64,000 bases of DNA from Bryobacteraceae bacterium CoA2 C42 (GTDB lineage: Bacteria; Acidobacteriota; Terriglobia; Bryobacterales; Bryobacteraceae): the NCBI GenBank assembly GCA_019931245.1, contig JAINDL010000014.1, positions 24,400 through 88,399 on the forward strand, given 5' to 3'. Under the pieces are notes generated by a model, which saw only the letters and a list, made by a program, of their open reading frames with translations, had not been told where the DNA came from and did no database searches. The position numbers and the translations under genes are program-made. Positions 25,752 to 34,685 of the stretch are shown one piece after another (position 1 is the first letter of the stretch; each line of letters begins with the position of its first letter).

Positions 25752-26270
25752 ATGGCGCTCACCGAACTCGAACGGAACACGCTGCTGCGGGAACTGCGCG
25801 AGCAGGAAGCCGCCCTGCGCGAAGCGTGCCAAGCGTGGGACCAATCGGGGACACCGGGAGCATGGTCCGTCGCCGCCATCGCCGAACATCTCCACAAAAC
25901 CGACGCCATGGTCCTGCAACTGCTCCAAAGCCCGGCGCTGCGCCAGGACGACCCCACCCCGGCCGCTCTGACCGACGAACAACTGTTCCGGCGCGTCGCC
26001 CGGCGCGGCCGGGCCGTCGAGGCGCCGGAGCGGCTCCGGCCCACCGGCCGCTGGCCGGCCGAGGCCGACTTCCGGGCCGCCGACGCCGCGCAGCGCCAAG
26101 CCCTCTACGCCTGGATTGCGCAAACCCCGCTGCCCCTGCGCGAAGGCCGCTGCGCGCACCCGTTCCTCGGCCTGCTCGACGGCTACCAGTGGCTGCTCTT
26201 TCTGGCCGCGCACGGCCGGCGGCACATTGCGCAGATCCTCGAAACCACGGCCGGCCAAAGGGAAGAGTAG
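25752..26270 (+). CDS. DinB-like four-helix metalloprotein
   Basis: 172 residues with the DinB/YfiT-like helical bundle: WSVAAIAEHLHKTD provides the first His of the metal triad, and the C-terminal helix AAHGRRHIAQILE provides the paired His residues. Relatives are small-thiol-dependent transferases or damage-inducible proteins of unknown reaction. It sits between two glycosyltransferases with 9 and 4 nt gaps, so it is co-transcribed, though its link to glycan synthesis is unclear. Confidence 0.85.
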   Translation: MALTELERNTLLRELREQEAALREACQAWDQSGTPGAWSVAAIAEHLHKTDAMVLQLLQSPALRQDDPTPAALTDEQLFRRVARRGRAVEAPERLRPTGRWPAEADFRAADAAQRQALYAWIAQTPLPLREGRCAHPFLGLLDGYQWLLFLAAHGRRHIAQILETTAGQREE

Positions 26271-26274
26271 GAGC

Positions 26275-27459
26275 TTGCCCCGCCGCGTCCTCTTCCTCAC
26301 CCCGGAATCACCATTCCCCGTCCTCGGCGGCGGCGCCCAGCGCATCGCCTCACTGCTGGAGTACGCCGCCGCGCGGGGGGCCGCCGTCGACCTGCTTACC
26401 TTCGCCCCCTGCACGCCGCCGCCCGGCGCCGTCGCGCGCTGCTGGCATGTCGCGCTGCCGGCCAACGGGCGGTCGCTCGCGGCCCGGGTACTGCGGAACG
26501 CGGGGCGGTTCCTCCGCGGGGTCCCACCGCTCATCGACCGGCTGGCTGGGTTCGAATCGCAAATTGCCACGGCGCTCGCCGGCGAGCGGTACGACGTGAT
26601 CTTCGTAGAACACTTCTGGCTCGGCCCCTACGTCGACCTGCTCCGCGGCTACGGCGACCGGGTGGTCTGCGACCTGCATAACGTCGAAAGCGCGTTCTTC
26701 GCGAGCCTGAGCCGGGCCGAGCCGTGGCCGGGGCGGCTGCTGCATCAGCGTTTTGCCCGGCTCTCCGAGCAGCTCGAACGCCGCTACCTGCCCCGCTATT
26801 CGGCCGCCCTGGTGACGTCGGAACAGGATGCGGCGCGGGTGGCGGGTCTGGCGCCGGGGCTGCCGCTCACGGTGTTCCCGAACACCATCCCGTGGCGCGA
26901 ACTGCCGGCCGGGGCGCGGGAGCGAACGATCATCTTTTCGGGTAACCTGGAGTACCACCCGAACCAACAGGCCGTTGCCTGGTTCGCCCGGTCCGTCTGG
27001 CCGGCTCTGCAGCGGGCGGAACCGGGCCTGCGCTGGCGCCTCGTCGGGATGAATCCGCAGGCGGTGCAAGGGAGCCTGGCGGGACTCGACGGGGTCGAGC
27101 GGACCGGCGCCGTCGACGATGCTTTCGCGGAAATCGCCCGGGGCGCGGTGGCCGTGGTCCCCCTGCTCGCCGGCAGCGGGACGCGGGTGAAGATCCTCGA
27201 AGCGTGGGCGGCGGGAACGCCGGTGGTCTCCACGCGCATCGGCGCCGAAGGGCTGCCCGGGCGGGAGGGCGAACACTATCTGCTGGCTGACTCGCCGGCG
27301 GATTTCCTGGCCGCCGTCCGCCGGGTGCTCACCGAAGAAGCTCTGGCCGCCCGCCTGCGGGCCGCCGGGCGGCACCTCTACGAGCAGACCTTCCACCGCG
27401 CCGCGGCCTGGCGGCGGCTGGACGAAGCCCGCCTGCTCGACGGCGGCGAAGGGCGGTAG
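26275..27459 (+). CDS. Glycosyltransferase family 4 (PelF/exopolysaccharide type)
   Basis: About 394 residues. A TTG at 26275 is chosen because the conserved start PRRVLFLTPESPFPVLGGGA follows directly and upstream codons overlap the DinB gene; the ribosome site is poor, so the start is uncertain. The N-terminal domain contains QRIASLLEYAAARGAAVDLL and YDVIFVEHFWLGPYVDLL; the donor domain contains IIFSGNLEYHPNQQAVAWFA, VVPLLAGSGTRVKILEAWA and TRIGAEGLPG. This matches GT4 enzymes of sugar-exopolysaccharide loci. It is part of the cluster with the neighbouring GT genes. Confidence 0.88.
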   Translation: MPRRVLFLTPESPFPVLGGGAQRIASLLEYAAARGAAVDLLTFAPCTPPPGAVARCWHVALPANGRSLAARVLRNAGRFLRGVPPLIDRLAGFESQIATALAGERYDVIFVEHFWLGPYVDLLRGYGDRVVCDLHNVESAFFASLSRAEPWPGRLLHQRFARLSEQLERRYLPRYSAALVTSEQDAARVAGLAPGLPLTVFPNTIPWRELPAGARERTIIFSGNLEYHPNQQAVAWFARSVWPALQRAEPGLRWRLVGMNPQAVQGSLAGLDGVERTGAVDDAFAEIARGAVAVVPLLAGSGTRVKILEAWAAGTPVVSTRIGAEGLPGREGEHYLLADSPADFLAAVRRVLTEEALAARLRAAGRHLYEQTFHRAAAWRRLDEARLLDGGEGR

Positions 27460-27491
27460 GGGACCAATTACTCTATACTGGTGAAACCAGC

Positions 27492-28631
27492 ATGCGCTTC
27501 GGCATTGATGCCCACGCCATCGGACGGCACCTGACGGGGAATGAGGTTTACGTCCGCAATCTTCTCGAACAATACGACGGCCTCGACCGCGATAACCAGT
27601 TTTTCGCCTACGTCTCCGTGCCCGGAGCGGACGAATTAGTCCCGCGGCGCTTTGAGAAACGCTGGGTCAGCAACAACCCTTTCCGCCGGTTAGGCTTCGA
27701 CCTATCCCGCGGCGTCAGGCGGGACCAACCGGACGTGTTGCACGTGCAGTACACCGCGCCGCTGCTCTGCTCGGCGCCGGTGGTGGTCAGCGTGCACGAT
27801 GTCAGCTATCTCGAGCACCCGGAGTTTTTTCCGCGGGCGCGCCGGATCCAACTGCGCTGGACGGTGGAACGAACGGTGCGGCGGGCGGCTAAGGTGGTAA
27901 CCCTCAGCGAGTTCTCGCGCGCCGGCATCGCTCGGGCTTACGGGATGAATCCGGATAAGATCGCCGTCGTCCCGGCGGCCTGTTCGGAGATCTTCCGCCC
28001 GCAGCCCCGGGCCCAGGCGCAGGCGTTTGTCGATGGCCGGTTCTCCCTCCGCGCGCCGTTCATCCTCTGTGTCGGCGACCTGCAGCCGAGGAAGAACCCG
28101 ATCGGCCTGATTCGGGCCTTCGAGGAGCTGGTGGCCAACTACCCGCAGTTGACGCACAAGCTGGTCTTCGTCGGCAAAGATACCTGGTTCGCTCCGCGCG
28201 TGCATCAGATTGCTGAGGCGTCGCCGTTCAGCAACCGCATTCACTTTACCGGCTACGTCAACGACGACGAACTGCTGCAGTTGTACAACGCCGGCGACCT
28301 GTTCGTGTTCCCCTCCTTCTACGAAGGCTTCGGCATTCCCCTGCTCGAAGCCATGGCCTGCGGCGTACCGGTTGCCTGTTCGAACCGTTCGGCCATGCGG
28401 GAGGTGGCCGGCGAGGCGGCGCATCAATTCAACCCCTACTCGACGCGCGAGATGGTAGTGGCCATGCGGGACCTGCTGCTCGACCCGGACTACCGGGCCG
28501 AGATGGGCCGCCGCGGCCGGGAGAACGCCGCCCGCTATTCGTGGCGCCAGACGGCCCGGCAGACGCTGGATCTATACCACGGCGTGGTGGAGCAGGCCAA
28601 GCGCCGCGCGCCGGTTAGCCAGCATGCGTAA
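27492..28631 (+). CDS. Glycosyltransferase family 4 (mannosyl/rhamnosyl type)
   Basis: 379 residues. The acceptor domain is MRFGIDAHAIGRHLTGNEVY, then VLHVQYTAPLLCSAPVVVSV. The donor domain contains ILCVGDLQPRKNPIGLIRAF and FVFPSFYEGFGIPLLEAMAC with the catalytic Glu residues. The short gap before it holds TATACT (27474-27479) and a small hairpin, CTGGT-GAA-ACCAG (27478-27490), ending 1 nt before the ATG; no Shine-Dalgarno is visible, so a secondary promoter giving a nearly leaderless mRNA is possible. The last eight bases overlap the DUF3108 gene. Confidence 0.92.
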   Translation: MRFGIDAHAIGRHLTGNEVYVRNLLEQYDGLDRDNQFFAYVSVPGADELVPRRFEKRWVSNNPFRRLGFDLSRGVRRDQPDVLHVQYTAPLLCSAPVVVSVHDVSYLEHPEFFPRARRIQLRWTVERTVRRAAKVVTLSEFSRAGIARAYGMNPDKIAVVPAACSEIFRPQPRAQAQAFVDGRFSLRAPFILCVGDLQPRKNPIGLIRAFEELVANYPQLTHKLVFVGKDTWFAPRVHQIAEASPFSNRIHFTGYVNDDELLQLYNAGDLFVFPSFYEGFGIPLLEAMACGVPVACSNRSAMREVAGEAAHQFNPYSTREMVVAMRDLLLDPDYRAEMGRRGRENAARYSWRQTARQTLDLYHGVVEQAKRRAPVSQHA

Positions 28632-29277
28632 GTGCCTGCTTCTGCTCGCCGCGGCGACCGCGTGGGGCGCCGAGGAGTCGACGCGCTACCAGATCAGCTG
28701 GCCGAGCGGCCTGAGCCTGGGCGAGGGCCAGCTGACCGCGAAAAAAGAGAGCGGGCGCTGGCAACTCGCCCTGACGCTCGAAGCGGCGATTCCCGGCTTT
28801 CAGGTCGTCGATACCTTCCGCAGCACCGCCAGCGAAGGGCTCTGTTCGGCCGAGTTTTCGCTCGACTCCGTCCACGGCGCGAAAAAGCGGCGCGAGACCA
28901 CCGTGTTCACCGGCGTGACGGCGCGGCGGACGACCGGGTCCGGCGGGGGCGGCACGGAGTTCGCCGTCCCGCCCTGCGCGCACGATGCGCTGGCCTATCT
29001 GTTCCACGCCCGGCGCGAGTTGGCCGCCGGCCGCCTGCCGGGGCCGGAACGCATCTACTTCGGCGCGGCCTACGACATCCGCCTCGTGCGCGTGGGCGCC
29101 GAGCGGGTGACGGTGGCCGAGGTGCCCACGGACACGGAGCACTTCCGGGCAACGGTGGTGGGACCGCGATCGCGCTGGGAGTTCGACGTGTACTTCGCCA
29201 CCGATGCGGCGCGGACCCTGGCGCTGGTGAAGGTACCCTTTGTCATGGGAAGCTTTGCTTTGGAATGGGTTCGTTGA
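28624..29277 (+). CDS. Secreted DUF3108-like protein
   Basis: 217 residues with a signal peptide at 1-16 (MRKCLLLLAAATAWGA). The rest is beta-rich: RYQISWPSGLSLGEGQLTA at the start, a central DALAYLFHARRELAAGRLPG segment and a final VYFATDAARTLALVKVPFV. This matches the DUF3108 layout, a periplasmic family with no assigned reaction. It overlaps the GT4 gene upstream by 8 nt and the GT-methyltransferase downstream by 13 nt, so it is embedded in the glycan operon and may assist export or anchoring. Confidence 0.78.
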   Translation: MRKCLLLLAAATAWGAEESTRYQISWPSGLSLGEGQLTAKKESGRWQLALTLEAAIPGFQVVDTFRSTASEGLCSAEFSLDSVHGAKKRRETTVFTGVTARRTTGSGGGGTEFAVPPCAHDALAYLFHARRELAAGRLPGPERIYFGAAYDIRLVRVGAERVTVAEVPTDTEHFRATVVGPRSRWEFDVYFATDAARTLALVKVPFVMGSFALEWVR

Positions 29278-31274
29278 AAGTCTGTTTCTACTCTCCGATG
29301 CCGCCGGCCAAGAGCGGGATCGCCGACTATTCGGCCGCTCTCGTCGAAACGCTCCGCCGGTATGTCGACCTGACGGTTTTCGACCAGCCGGGCGAGGCCC
29401 CCAAGGAGGCGGACGCCCTGGGTCTCTATCAGATCGGCAACAACGGCTTCCACGCCTATGTCTATGAAGAGGCGCTGCGGCGGCCCGGCGTGGTGGTGCT
29501 GCACGAATCGAATCTGCATCATCTGATCACGGATCTGACGATCTGCCGGCAGGATTGGGACGGCTACGTGCGGGAGTGCGAGTACGATGGCGGGCCGGCG
29601 GCCCGGGCCTTCGCCGAGCGGGTGCGGCGCCTCGAAGTGGGCCCGGACTACGAGGGCGTCCCGATGCTCAAGCGCCTTCTGGGCGCGAGCCGCGGCGTGA
29701 TTGTGCATAGCGGGGCGGTGGCGAGCGACGTCCGCGCCGCGGGCTACACGGGGCCGCTCGCGAAGATTCCGCACGGCGCCTGGCTGCCTGAGATGGGTGA
29801 CCGCATGGGCTTCCGGACGCGGCTGGGGCTTGAGGAGACGACGCCGCTGATCGGCATCTTCGGCTTTTTGAAGCCGTACAAGCGGATCGCTGAATCGCTG
29901 CGGGCCTTCCGGCGGCTGGTGCGGGTGCGGCCCGACGCCCGGCTCGTGCTGGTGGGCGAGCCGCATCCGGAGTTTCCGCTGGCCGCGCTGATCCGGAGCC
30001 TGGGCCTCGACGAGCAGGTGCGGATGCTGGGCTACACGCCGATTGCCGACTTCAACGGCTACATCGCCGCCTGCGACGTGATTCTGAACCTGCGCTTCCC
30101 CACCGTGGGCGAAAGCTCCGGCACGCTGCTGCGCAGCCTGGGCATGGGCCGGGCTGTCGTCGTGAGTAACATCGGCAGCTTTGCCGAGTTTCCGGATTCG
30201 ATCTGCCTGAAAGTACCCGTCGATGCGACCGAAGAAGATACGATCTACGAGTATCTGAACCTGCTGGTGAACCGGCCGGAGTGGGCGCGGGAGATGGGGG
30301 CGCGGGCACGGGCGTGGGTGGAGACGGAGTGCAACTGGGACCTGTGCGCGCGGCAGTACGCCGGGTTCATGGAGGCGGTGGCCGCGGGAACGCCGTGGGC
30401 GCCGCCCGCCGCGGCAGCCGCAGCCGAACCGAAAGAAGAGACGCCCGCGCCCGCGCCGCCGCCGGCGGCGGTAACCGTTGAGCCGGGGTACATTCAATCC
30501 TGGATGGCCGAAACCGAAGAGGCCCGGCAGTACGGCGAGATCCATCTGTCGCGGTTTCAGAAGACGCTGGCCATCACGCCGCCGGGCACGGCGGAGGACC
30601 GGATCCTCGAAATGGGGGCTTACCTCCAGATCACCCCCGCGCTGCGCAGCCAGCTTGGGTACGGCGAGGTCCGCGGCTGCTACTACGGCCCGGCCGGGCA
30701 GGTGGACCACCGGACGGTGACCTCCTCCACCGGCGAAGTCTTCTCCTGCGACGTGGACCTGTTCGACGCCGAAAAGGACCCGTTTCCCTACCCCGACGAG
30801 CACTTCTCCACCGTCCTGTGCTGCGAGCTGATCGAGCACCTGCCCACGGACCCGATGCACATGATGGCCGAGGTGAACCGGATTCTCCGGCCGGGCGGCC
30901 ACTTCGTACTGACCACGCCCAACATCGCCAGCCTGCGCGCGCTGCGGGCGATTCTCGACGGGTACCACCCCGGCTTCTTCCCCGCCTACATCAAGCCGGT
31001 GCAGCCGGGCGCCGAAGTCGAGGCGCGGCATGCCCGCGAGTATACGGCCAAGGAGATCTACCACTTACTGCTCGATAGCGGCTTTTCGGTGGAGTTGCTC
31101 GAAACCGGGGAGTTCCGCGACATTCCGCGGCCGGAAGACCAGTGGATCTACCATCTGCTCGACCGTTATCTGCTGCCGAAGGAGCTGCGCGGCGACGGCA
31201 TCTACGCCGTGGGCCGCAAGACCGGGCCGCTCGCCAAGCGCTACCCGGCGTGGCTGTACGAGGGCGGCGAGTGA
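29265..31274 (+). CDS. Bifunctional glycosyltransferase-methyltransferase
   Basis: 669 residues from the ATG at 29265 (MGSLKVCFYSPMPPAKSGIA), overlapping the DUF3108 gene. Residues 1-375 form a GT4-type module (FGFLKPYKRIAESLRAFRRL, VILNLRFPTVGESSGTLLRS). A Pro/Ala/Glu linker at about 380-405 joins it to a class-I SAM methyltransferase: the glycine-type motif region at about 447 (RILEMGAYLQITP), motif ELIEHLPTDPMHMMAEVNRI at about 520 and RPGGHFVLTTPN. The usual acidic-GxGxG loop is degenerate, so SAM binding should be checked. Such fusions often cap or modify a glycan. GTGA at 31271 couples it to the ABC permease. Confidence 0.87.
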   Translation: MGSLKVCFYSPMPPAKSGIADYSAALVETLRRYVDLTVFDQPGEAPKEADALGLYQIGNNGFHAYVYEEALRRPGVVVLHESNLHHLITDLTICRQDWDGYVRECEYDGGPAARAFAERVRRLEVGPDYEGVPMLKRLLGASRGVIVHSGAVASDVRAAGYTGPLAKIPHGAWLPEMGDRMGFRTRLGLEETTPLIGIFGFLKPYKRIAESLRAFRRLVRVRPDARLVLVGEPHPEFPLAALIRSLGLDEQVRMLGYTPIADFNGYIAACDVILNLRFPTVGESSGTLLRSLGMGRAVVVSNIGSFAEFPDSICLKVPVDATEEDTIYEYLNLLVNRPEWAREMGARARAWVETECNWDLCARQYAGFMEAVAAGTPWAPPAAAAAAEPKEETPAPAPPPAAVTVEPGYIQSWMAETEEARQYGEIHLSRFQKTLAITPPGTAEDRILEMGAYLQITPALRSQLGYGEVRGCYYGPAGQVDHRTVTSSTGEVFSCDVDLFDAEKDPFPYPDEHFSTVLCCELIEHLPTDPMHMMAEVNRILRPGGHFVLTTPNIASLRALRAILDGYHPGFFPAYIKPVQPGAEVEARHAREYTAKEIYHLLLDSGFSVELLETGEFRDIPRPEDQWIYHLLDRYLLPKELRGDGIYAVGRKTGPLAKRYPAWLYEGGE

Positions 31275-32386
31275 CTACGGTGGTCGAGTTCACGCCCGGC
31301 GCCGGGCGTAACGCCGGGTGGCAGGTGTTTGAGGCCGCCAGCGGCCTCTGTGTGGCCGAGGGGCCGTGGGGGCCGGGCGGGAGCCTCGACGTCACGCTGC
31401 CCGAGGCCGACGGCGACTACCGCGTGCTGGTCTCCTCGATCGATACCGAGCACGGCTGGGGTTACGACCGCGGCGAGACCTTTGTACTGCTCGAAGCGGC
31501 CATCCGCGGCGGCCGGGCGGAGATCCGGCAGCGCCGCACCACCATGCGGCAGCTGCGCTGGCGGATGCTGCCCCGGCAGGCTTGGCAGCTGCTGACCGAG
31601 CCGTGGCAGTTGCTCTACCGGCAGCGCGGATTGATTGCCTCGATGGTGGAGCGGGATATTCGCGGGCGGTACCGGGGCTCATTCGGCAACATGGCGTGGA
31701 CGATTCTGAACCCGCTGCTGCTGATGGTGACCTACTACTTCGTCTTCGGCCTGGTGCTGCAGACGCGCTTTCCGGGCGCGGACGGCATGGCCGGGTTTCC
31801 GCTGTATTTCCTGTGTGGCATGCTGCCGTGGCTCGCCTTTAGCGAGGCGGTGGGCCGGGCGCCGGGGGTGATCTGGGAGCACCGGAACTTCGTCAAGAAG
31901 CTGGTTTTTCCGGTGGAGATTCTGCCGGTGAACCTGGCCTTCGCCGGGCTGTGCACGAGCGGACTGGCGCTGATTGTCTATCTGTTTCTGCTGATGGCGA
32001 CACGCGAGAGAATTCCGCCCGAGGCGCTCTGGCTGCCCGTGTACGTGGTGCCGCAGCTGCTGCTGACGATGGGCGTGGCGTGGCTGTTCGCGGCGGTGGG
32101 GGTCTATGTGCGGGATCTCATTCAGGTGAACGGATTTCTGCTGACGCTGCTGTTCTTCCTGACGCCGATCTGCTATCCACAATCTGCGGTGCCGGAGTGG
32201 GCTTGGCCGGTGCTGCGGCGGAGCACGATCCTCAAGCTGGTGACCGGCTACCGGCAACTGTTCTTAGAAAACACGGCGCCGGCGTGGCCGGAGGTGGTGC
32301 GTATCTGGGTGTGGTCGCTGTTCTCTTTCTACCTGGGCTACGCCGTGTTCCGGAAGCTGCGCAAGGGCTTCATCGACGTGATGTAG
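31271..32386 (+). CDS. ABC-2 polysaccharide export permease with an N-terminal beta-type domain
   Basis: 371 residues; the GTG at 31271 overlaps the previous TGA. Residues about 120-371 are a Wzm/KpsM-like permease with six helices (LLLMVTYYFVFGLVLQ, LYFLCGMLPWLAFSEAVG, WEHRNFVKKLVFPVEILPVN, FLLTLLFFLTPICYPQSAVP). The first 80 residues are a soluble beta-rich segment (VVEFTPGAGRNAGWQVFEAA, YRVLVSSIDTEHGWGYDRG), unusual for Wzm and reminiscent of carbohydrate-sensing beta domains on Wzt ATPases. No Wzt-like ATPase follows; the next gene is on the other strand. It should export the glycan made by the upstream enzymes. Confidence 0.88.
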   Translation: MTTVVEFTPGAGRNAGWQVFEAASGLCVAEGPWGPGGSLDVTLPEADGDYRVLVSSIDTEHGWGYDRGETFVLLEAAIRGGRAEIRQRRTTMRQLRWRMLPRQAWQLLTEPWQLLYRQRGLIASMVERDIRGRYRGSFGNMAWTILNPLLLMVTYYFVFGLVLQTRFPGADGMAGFPLYFLCGMLPWLAFSEAVGRAPGVIWEHRNFVKKLVFPVEILPVNLAFAGLCTSGLALIVYLFLLMATRERIPPEALWLPVYVVPQLLLTMGVAWLFAAVGVYVRDLIQVNGFLLTLLFFLTPICYPQSAVPEWAWPVLRRSTILKLVTGYRQLFLENTAPAWPEVVRIWVWSLFSFYLGYAVFRKLRKGFIDVM

Positions 32387-32392
32387 CGCGGG

Positions 32393-34672
32393 CTATTTGG
32401 CCTTGATGCGAACGGCGATCGTCTCCGGCGCGGCGGAGAGGTTCTGCTGGGTGCTGCGGGTTTCGACGCGTCCGGCCACGGCGATGGTGTAGTCGCCGGG
32501 TTCGGCCGCGGGGGTCGCCTCGATGTAGAAGGTCCGCTCCGTTTCGCCTTCGTTGAGCAGGACGCCGTTCAGGCCAAAGTCCGGCAGCTTCACGCGGGGC
32601 GGGAGGTTGACCACATCCACCGGGACGCGGCCCGCGAAGCCGTTGTGGCGGCTGATCTTGACCTGAATCGCGGCCGTTTCGCCGGGGGCGAGTTCGACGC
32701 GGCGGGTGGGGCTGGTCATGAGGACGTCGGGCTGGGAGCCGATGGCGACGAGCTTGAGGCGATCTTCGGGGTTGGCCTGCCGCGTGAGACCGAGCGCGGA
32801 GCCGGTGACGGTGAAGGGGAAGGCGGCCGTCGGCGGCGCCTCGGCGGCGGCGGACAGCAGGAGGACGCCGGTGTTCTGGTTGGGTTCGATGCGGCCGCGG
32901 GCGGCCGTGAAGCCGGGCGGGAGGTTCGAGAGGGCCAGTTCAATAGGGTCGGCGTAGCCGTCGAGGCGCGTGGCGGTGACGGTGAGCGGAATGGAGCCGC
33001 CGCGGGGAACGTTGGGGTTGCGGGGGTTGACGGCGAGGCGGAAGTCCGGACGGGGCTCGCGGATGTTGAGGCGGTAGGGGCCGGCGGCGCCGGTGACGTC
33101 GCGGACGGTGAGCTCGAAGGCGCCATCGGCCGGGGCGGTGAAGGTGAGGTAGGAGTCTTTGTCGAAGCCGGGGCCGCCGTCGTCGTTCTGGGCGTAGAGC
33201 CGGGTGACGGGCAGGCCGTTGGGGGCGAACTGGGCGCCGGGGGGATGGATCTGAACTTTGTAGACCGCTTTGTCGATGGCGTGGGCTTCGGCGGCGGTGT
33301 TGAAGAAGGTCAGGCGCTGGCCGTTGAGCTGTTCGTAGCGGATGTCTTCGTCGGGGCCGCGCGGGAGTTCGGCGACGCGGACGATTTCGCGGCCGAGCAG
33401 CATGTAATCGCCGGCGTTGATGTTGTTCCAGTGGGTGATGCGGATGCCGGGCGAGGCGGAGTCGTGGTCGCGGAGGGTGGTGAAGGTCTCGACCACGGGG
33501 CGGACGGCGGCGACTTCGATGGGTTTACCGTCGGCGGTGAGGATTTCGAGGGTCGAGTCGAGATCGGAGCCGAGGCGGCGGGCCATGACTTCAAAGACCA
33601 GGGTCTGGCCCTTTTTGGCCTGGAAGGGGAACTTGTGGACGGGGGTGGATTTCGAGAGTTGGCCGTTGAGGGTGACGGGGAGGGTGAGTGCGGGGGAGGG
33701 CTGCGTAACGGTGAGTTCGGGGTCGCTGCCGAGGGCGAGCTTGACGCGGTTGTAGGCGCCTTCCGGGCGGAGTTGGGCGGAGAAGGGGTCTTCCGGGAGC
33801 GGCGTTCCTTTGAGCTGGACGGTGGCGGGGACGTTGTGGCCGGTGAGCTGGATGGGGGCAACGGCGTCGCGCCGGAGGCCGAGAGGGAAGATTTGCGAAA
33901 CGAAGCCAAACTCCCCGACCTTGATGCGGTACTGGTGGGAGGGGCGGCCGGAGCGTTCGTAGTCGGCGATGCGGAGGTAGTGGACGCCGGCCCCGGTGAA
34001 TTTATGAACAAAATTTAATGCTTGTCCATCTTCGCCGTAGGTGCGGAGGACGGCGCCGTTGGCGTCGAGAATGGCGATGACGGGTTGGAGGGTGGAGCCG
34101 ACCTTGGCCGAGGAGTTTTCGATGACGATGGTTTGTCCGGCGCGGGCGGTGAACTTGAAGTGATCGAGGTCGCCGGGCTTGGCGATGACGCCGGTGAGGA
34201 CGGCGGGGAGATGGGTGTCAAAAGCGCCGGCGAGGGTGTCGTTGGGTTCCTGGTCCGGGGCTTCGCCGACGTAGGGTTCGATGAGGAAGGTGCCTTCGGG
34301 CGAGGTGCCGAGCGGGGTCTGGAGGCGGAAGGAGACGTCGCCGATTTCGGCTTCCGGGGCGATTTCGACTTCGACGGTGACCTGGTTGCGGGGCGGGAGC
34401 GGGCCGACGTCGATGGAGGACTGGGTGCCGTTGGCGCCGATGCGGACATCGGGCAGGTCGGGAAGCTCTTTGACGCGGAGGATTTTGCCGGTGACGCGGG
34501 GATCGGAGAAGAAGATGGCGGAGGCTTTGGCGAGGTTGAAGCCTTCGATGACGAGTTCGGCCGTCATGCCGCGGGCGATGCCGCGGGGGACGATGGACTG
34601 CACGGTGGGGGGCGTCGTGCGGGGGGACTGGGCGTAGAGCGAAACGGCGAGGAGCAGGGCGAGGCAGCGCAT
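32393..34672 (-). CDS. Secreted multi-domain beta protein with PPC-type domains
   Basis: 759 residues, signal peptide at 1-14 (MRCLALLLAVSLYA). An IPT/TIG-like first domain (VQSIVPRGIARGMTAELVIE) is followed by pre-peptidase C-terminal (PPC) type domains: EPNDTLAGAFDTHLPAVLTG then GDLDHFKFTARAGQTIVIE, and later NGQLSKSTPVHKFPFQAKKG and LTFTAPADGAFELTVRDVTG. There is no catalytic domain. Such proteins accompany DUF1549/DUF1553 and WD40-cytochrome genes in Planctomycetota and Acidobacteriota. It is the last gene of the minus-strand set starting at 39711, 13 nt after the WD40 gene. Its function is unknown. Confidence 0.8.
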   Translation of the reverse strand: MRCLALLLAVSLYAQSPRTTPPTVQSIVPRGIARGMTAELVIEGFNLAKASAIFFSDPRVTGKILRVKELPDLPDVRIGANGTQSSIDVGPLPPRNQVTVEVEIAPEAEIGDVSFRLQTPLGTSPEGTFLIEPYVGEAPDQEPNDTLAGAFDTHLPAVLTGVIAKPGDLDHFKFTARAGQTIVIENSSAKVGSTLQPVIAILDANGAVLRTYGEDGQALNFVHKFTGAGVHYLRIADYERSGRPSHQYRIKVGEFGFVSQIFPLGLRRDAVAPIQLTGHNVPATVQLKGTPLPEDPFSAQLRPEGAYNRVKLALGSDPELTVTQPSPALTLPVTLNGQLSKSTPVHKFPFQAKKGQTLVFEVMARRLGSDLDSTLEILTADGKPIEVAAVRPVVETFTTLRDHDSASPGIRITHWNNINAGDYMLLGREIVRVAELPRGPDEDIRYEQLNGQRLTFFNTAAEAHAIDKAVYKVQIHPPGAQFAPNGLPVTRLYAQNDDGGPGFDKDSYLTFTAPADGAFELTVRDVTGAAGPYRLNIREPRPDFRLAVNPRNPNVPRGGSIPLTVTATRLDGYADPIELALSNLPPGFTAARGRIEPNQNTGVLLLSAAAEAPPTAAFPFTVTGSALGLTRQANPEDRLKLVAIGSQPDVLMTSPTRRVELAPGETAAIQVKISRHNGFAGRVPVDVVNLPPRVKLPDFGLNGVLLNEGETERTFYIEATPAAEPGDYTIAVAGRVETRSTQQNLSAAPETIAVRIKAK

Positions 34673-34685
34673 GGGGAACTCTCGG

